Positions 6,797-8,542 of a DNA stretch of 8,542 nucleotides are shown piece by piece. The stretch's first letter is position 1. Each line of letters starts with the position of its first letter. A program made the translations under genes and the position numbers. This DNA is from Microbacteriaceae bacterium. GTDB lineage: Bacteria; Actinomycetota; Actinomycetes; Actinomycetales; Microbacteriaceae. The notes below the pieces were generated by a model. That model worked only from the letters and a program-made list of their open reading frames with translations. It had not been told where the DNA came from and did not search any database. The DNA lies in contig CANGCU010000042.1 of assembly GCA_947452355.1 (NCBI GenBank), positions 1-8,542 of the forward strand, given 5' to 3'.

Positions 6797-7794
6797 GTTC
6801 GATGACGCGCTTCGGTAATCGCCTATACACAGGCGAGACAAGTATCAATTTCATCGGTCGCCGAGTGATGTGGTACATCCTGTCCGGAACAATCATTGTG
6901 CTGTCGGTCGCCTTGACGACACTTCGTGGCGGCTTCACTTTCGGTATCGAGTTTCGTGGCGGCTCGGAATTTCAGGTTTCGAATCCTGCCTCGGTGGACA
7001 CCGCAATCGCCGAAAAGACCGTCCTCGACGGCGTCGGGGTGACCGCGGCACCGAAGATTTCGATTGTCGGAGGAAGTTCGGTGCGCGTCCAAACGGACCA
7101 ACTCACCACGGAACAAACGGATGCACTTCGCGCGGCACTTGCTACGGCCTACAAGGTTCCCGTTGAGAAGGTCACGTCATCGTTTATCGGAGCCTCGTGG
7201 GGCTCGGACATCACGGGTCAGGCACTCCGCGCACTGGGAATCTTCCTCGTCCTCGTGAGTATCGTCATGGCCTTGTATTTCCGAACGTGGAAAATGTCCG
7301 TCGCCGCTATCGTTGCGGTCGTTCACGATCTCGTCATTACCGCTGCGGTTTATGGCGCTCTCGGCTTGGAGGTCACTCCGGCGGCGGTTATTGGTTTGCT
7401 CACAATCCTTGGATATTCGCTCTACGACACCGTGGTTGTATTCGACAAGATTCGCGAGAACACATCGGTCGCCTATGACGAATCGAAGCGAACTTTCGCC
7501 GATTCGGTTAATCTCGCGGTCAATCAGACTCTCGTGCGTTCAATCAACACCAGCATCGTGGCCGCCCTTCCGGTGTCGTCGATTCTGTTCATCGGATCGA
7601 TGTTGCTCGGTGCCGGCACACTTCGCGATATCGCGCTCAGCCTTTTCGTCGGAATCATCTGCGGTGCATATTCAACGATCTTCATTGCGGCTCCGTTGTA
7701 CGCGCAACTTCGTGAAGGAGAATCGGAGTTGACGAAGCAGGGCCGTAAGGTTCGCACCGAAATCGTGCGAAACGCATCGGGAGCCGTGCGCTAA
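6793..7794 (+). CDS. secF: Protein translocase subunit SecF
   Basis: SecF is the partner of SecD in the RND-like membrane complex. The 333-residue product has transmembrane helix 1 at about 25-44, followed by F-G-I-E-F-R-G-G-S-E-F (50-60), the SecF counterpart of the SecD L-D-L-x-G-G motif. A small extracytoplasmic domain (about 60-140) follows. Five more helices lie at about 144-163, 168-190, 195-217, 254-272 and 278-302. The conserved motif G-Y-S-L-Y-D-T-V-V-V-F-D-K-I-R-E-N (207-223) carries D212, and N-Q-T-L-V-R-S-I-N-T-S carries R249. These match the aspartate and arginine (D637, R671) shown to be needed for proton flow in Thermus SecDF. Tyrosine replaces the usual asparagine before D212, as I recall for other actinobacteria. 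The cytoplasmic tail is short and charged. The start overlaps the secD stop (ATGA). relA begins 33 bases later, with no apt gene between them. Confidence 0.97.
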   Translation: MSSMTRFGNRLYTGETSINFIGRRVMWYILSGTIIVLSVALTTLRGGFTFGIEFRGGSEFQVSNPASVDTAIAEKTVLDGVGVTAAPKISIVGGSSVRVQTDQLTTEQTDALRAALATAYKVPVEKVTSSFIGASWGSDITGQALRALGIFLVLVSIVMALYFRTWKMSVAAIVAVVHDLVITAAVYGALGLEVTPAAVIGLLTILGYSLYDTVVVFDKIRENTSVAYDESKRTFADSVNLAVNQTLVRSINTSIVAALPVSSILFIGSMLLGAGTLRDIALSLFVGIICGAYSTIFIAAPLYAQLREGESELTKQGRKVRTEIVRNASGAVR

Positions 7795-7800
7795 CCACAC

Positions 7801-7817
7801 TCGCCTAAACTGGGCGA
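7801..7817 (+). other. Small hairpin just before the relA ribosome binding site
   Basis: TCGCC (7801-7805) can pair with GGCGA (7813-7817) around a seven-base loop. The 3' arm takes in the first two bases of the relA ribosome binding site. There is no T-run, so it is not a terminator. The loop holds TAAACT (7806-7811), a weak -10-like hexamer, but no matching -35 is visible. Confidence 0.3.
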
Positions 7818-7823
7818 AGGAGG
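7816..7823 (+). promoter_or_regulatory. Ribosome binding site of relA
   Basis: GAAGGAGG is the strongest Shine-Dalgarno sequence in the window and stands four bases before the ATG at 7828. It fixes the start of a gene whose frame runs open to the window edge. Confidence 0.9.
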
Positions 7824-7827
7824 CGCT

Positions 7828-8542
7828 ATGACGGAAACGAGTTCTACCGGTTCAACCCTCCGTCGTGCGCTGCTTCCGCGCTTGTTTTCGCGGTCAGAAA
7901 CCGGTGGGGTGCTCGAGCGGGTCCTACGGTCCCTGCGACAGACGAACCCGCGTGCCGATGTGGCAATTGTCGAGCGAGCCTACAAAATGGCCAAGGCGGC
8001 TCACGAGGGGCAGTTCCGAAAATCGGGGGAGCCCTACATCACCCACCCGCTCGCCGTCGCGGAAATACTGGTCGAACTGGGGATCGGGGCAAAGACCATC
8101 GCTGCCGCTCTGCTTCACGACACGGTTGAAGACACCGAATACACGCTGGACGCGGTGCGTCGAGATTTCGGTGACGAAATCGCGTTGCTCGTTGACGGGG
8201 TAACCAAGCTGGACAAATTGAAGTACGGCGACGATGCGCAAGCCGAAACCGTCCGCAAGATGGTTGTGTCGATGTCAAAGGACATTCGGGTCATCTTGAT
8301 CAAGCTCGCCGACAGACTTCATAACGCGAGAACGTGGGGCTTCGTTGACACGGCGACGGCGGAACGCAAGGCGCGGGAAACTCTGGAAATTTATGCGCCA
8401 CTCGCTCATCGACTCGGAATTCAGACCATCAAATGGGAACTCGAAGACCTGTCGTTTGCGGTACTCCACCCCAAGTTGTACGTCGAGATTGACTCACTGG
8501 TCACCGACAGGACTCCAGAGAGTGAACGATTTGTGAGTGACA
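7828..8542 (+). CDS. relA: Bifunctional (p)ppGpp synthetase/hydrolase (RelA/SpoT, Rsh), 5' part
   Basis: This is the first 238 residues of a long RelA/SpoT homologue; the gene runs off the window. Such enzymes make and break the stringent-response alarmone (p)ppGpp. The visible part is a poorly conserved N-terminal extension (1-40) followed by the HD-type hydrolase domain. Metal and catalytic residues are present: H73 in Y-I-T-H-P-L-A-V-A, H97 and D98 in A-A-L-L-H-D-T-V-E-D-T, and D162 in K-L-A-D-R-L-H-N-A-R-T. The F-R-K-S-G-E-P-Y (63-70) and T-K-L-D-K-L (126-131) segments are typical. The intact HD site predicts a hydrolase-active, hence bifunctional, enzyme, as in other actinobacteria that have a single long Rsh. 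The link region Y-A-P-L-A-H-R-L-G-I (189-198) marks the approach to the synthetase domain, which lies beyond the window together with the TGS and ACT domains. The start is fixed by GAAGGAGG. There are 33 bases to secF. Confidence 0.95.
   Translation, partial: MTETSSTGSTLRRALLPRLFSRSETGGVLERVLRSLRQTNPRADVAIVERAYKMAKAAHEGQFRKSGEPYITHPLAVAEILVELGIGAKTIAAALLHDTVEDTEYTLDAVRRDFGDEIALLVDGVTKLDKLKYGDDAQAETVRKMVVSMSKDIRVILIKLADRLHNARTWGFVDTATAERKARETLEIYAPLAHRLGIQTIKWELEDLSFAVLHPKLYVEIDSLVTDRTPESERFVSD

Noticed and set aside
1..8542. A novel defence, mobile or biosynthetic system
   Set aside because: Every complete gene belongs to a recognised housekeeping family, gaps do not exceed 45 bases, and there are no transposases, integrases, attachment sites or repeat arrays.

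Overview
The window is a compact, all-plus-strand stretch of bacterial chromosome. It carries eleven protein genes: nine complete and one cut off at each edge. Gene content and order (HIT protein, pdxS, pdxT, yebC, ruvC, ruvA, ruvB, yajC, secD, secF, relA) match a well-known actinobacterial neighbourhood; Mycobacterium tuberculosis has the same backbone, Rv2613c to Rv2583c, with extra genes in between. G+C is roughly in the mid-50s percent (hand counts of three 60-base lines gave about 50, 57 and 62 percent). Protein details also point to Actinomycetota: the SecD T-A-D-S motif, the SecF Y-D-T motif and the HIT sequence H-L-H-Q-H-I-V-P-R-W. The compact order, with no pgsA/acyltransferase/glycosyltransferase block after the HIT gene and no apt between secF and relA, suggests a streamlined member of the Micrococcales, perhaps Microbacteriaceae. 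That placement is inference.

Layout. Bases 2-256 are the C-terminal end of a HIT-family nucleotide hydrolase/phosphorylase. Bases 301-1783 encode the two subunits of pyridoxal 5'-phosphate synthase (PdxS synthase and PdxT glutaminase). Bases 1814-2575 encode a YebC/PmpR-family protein. Bases 2575-4670 encode the Holliday-junction machinery RuvC, RuvA and RuvB. Bases 4716-7794 encode the Sec accessory membrane complex YajC-SecD-SecF. From 7828 to the window end lies the N-terminal hydrolase half of a bifunctional (p)ppGpp synthetase/hydrolase.

Genes are packed tightly. Junctions include a TAGTG overlap (yebC/ruvC), GTGA (ruvA/ruvB), ATGA (secD/secF) and an 11-base overlap (pdxS/pdxT). The largest gaps are 44-45 bases (HIT to pdxS, ruvB to yajC). 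This fits one long transcript or a few overlapping ones, with translational coupling inside each functional set. No stretch above 50 bases lacks a gene. I see no tRNA, rRNA, mobile element, CRISPR array, riboswitch or convincing intrinsic terminator.

I did not find a novel system here. The window reads as ordinary conserved housekeeping DNA. The second-look items are modest: a Lys-Ala-Ser tandem repeat in the YajC tail, a cysteine pair in the extracytoplasmic part of SecD, a divergent second helix-hairpin-helix in RuvA, small hairpins next to two ribosome binding sites, LexA-like inverted repeats inside ruv coding sequence, and the shortened gene order itself.
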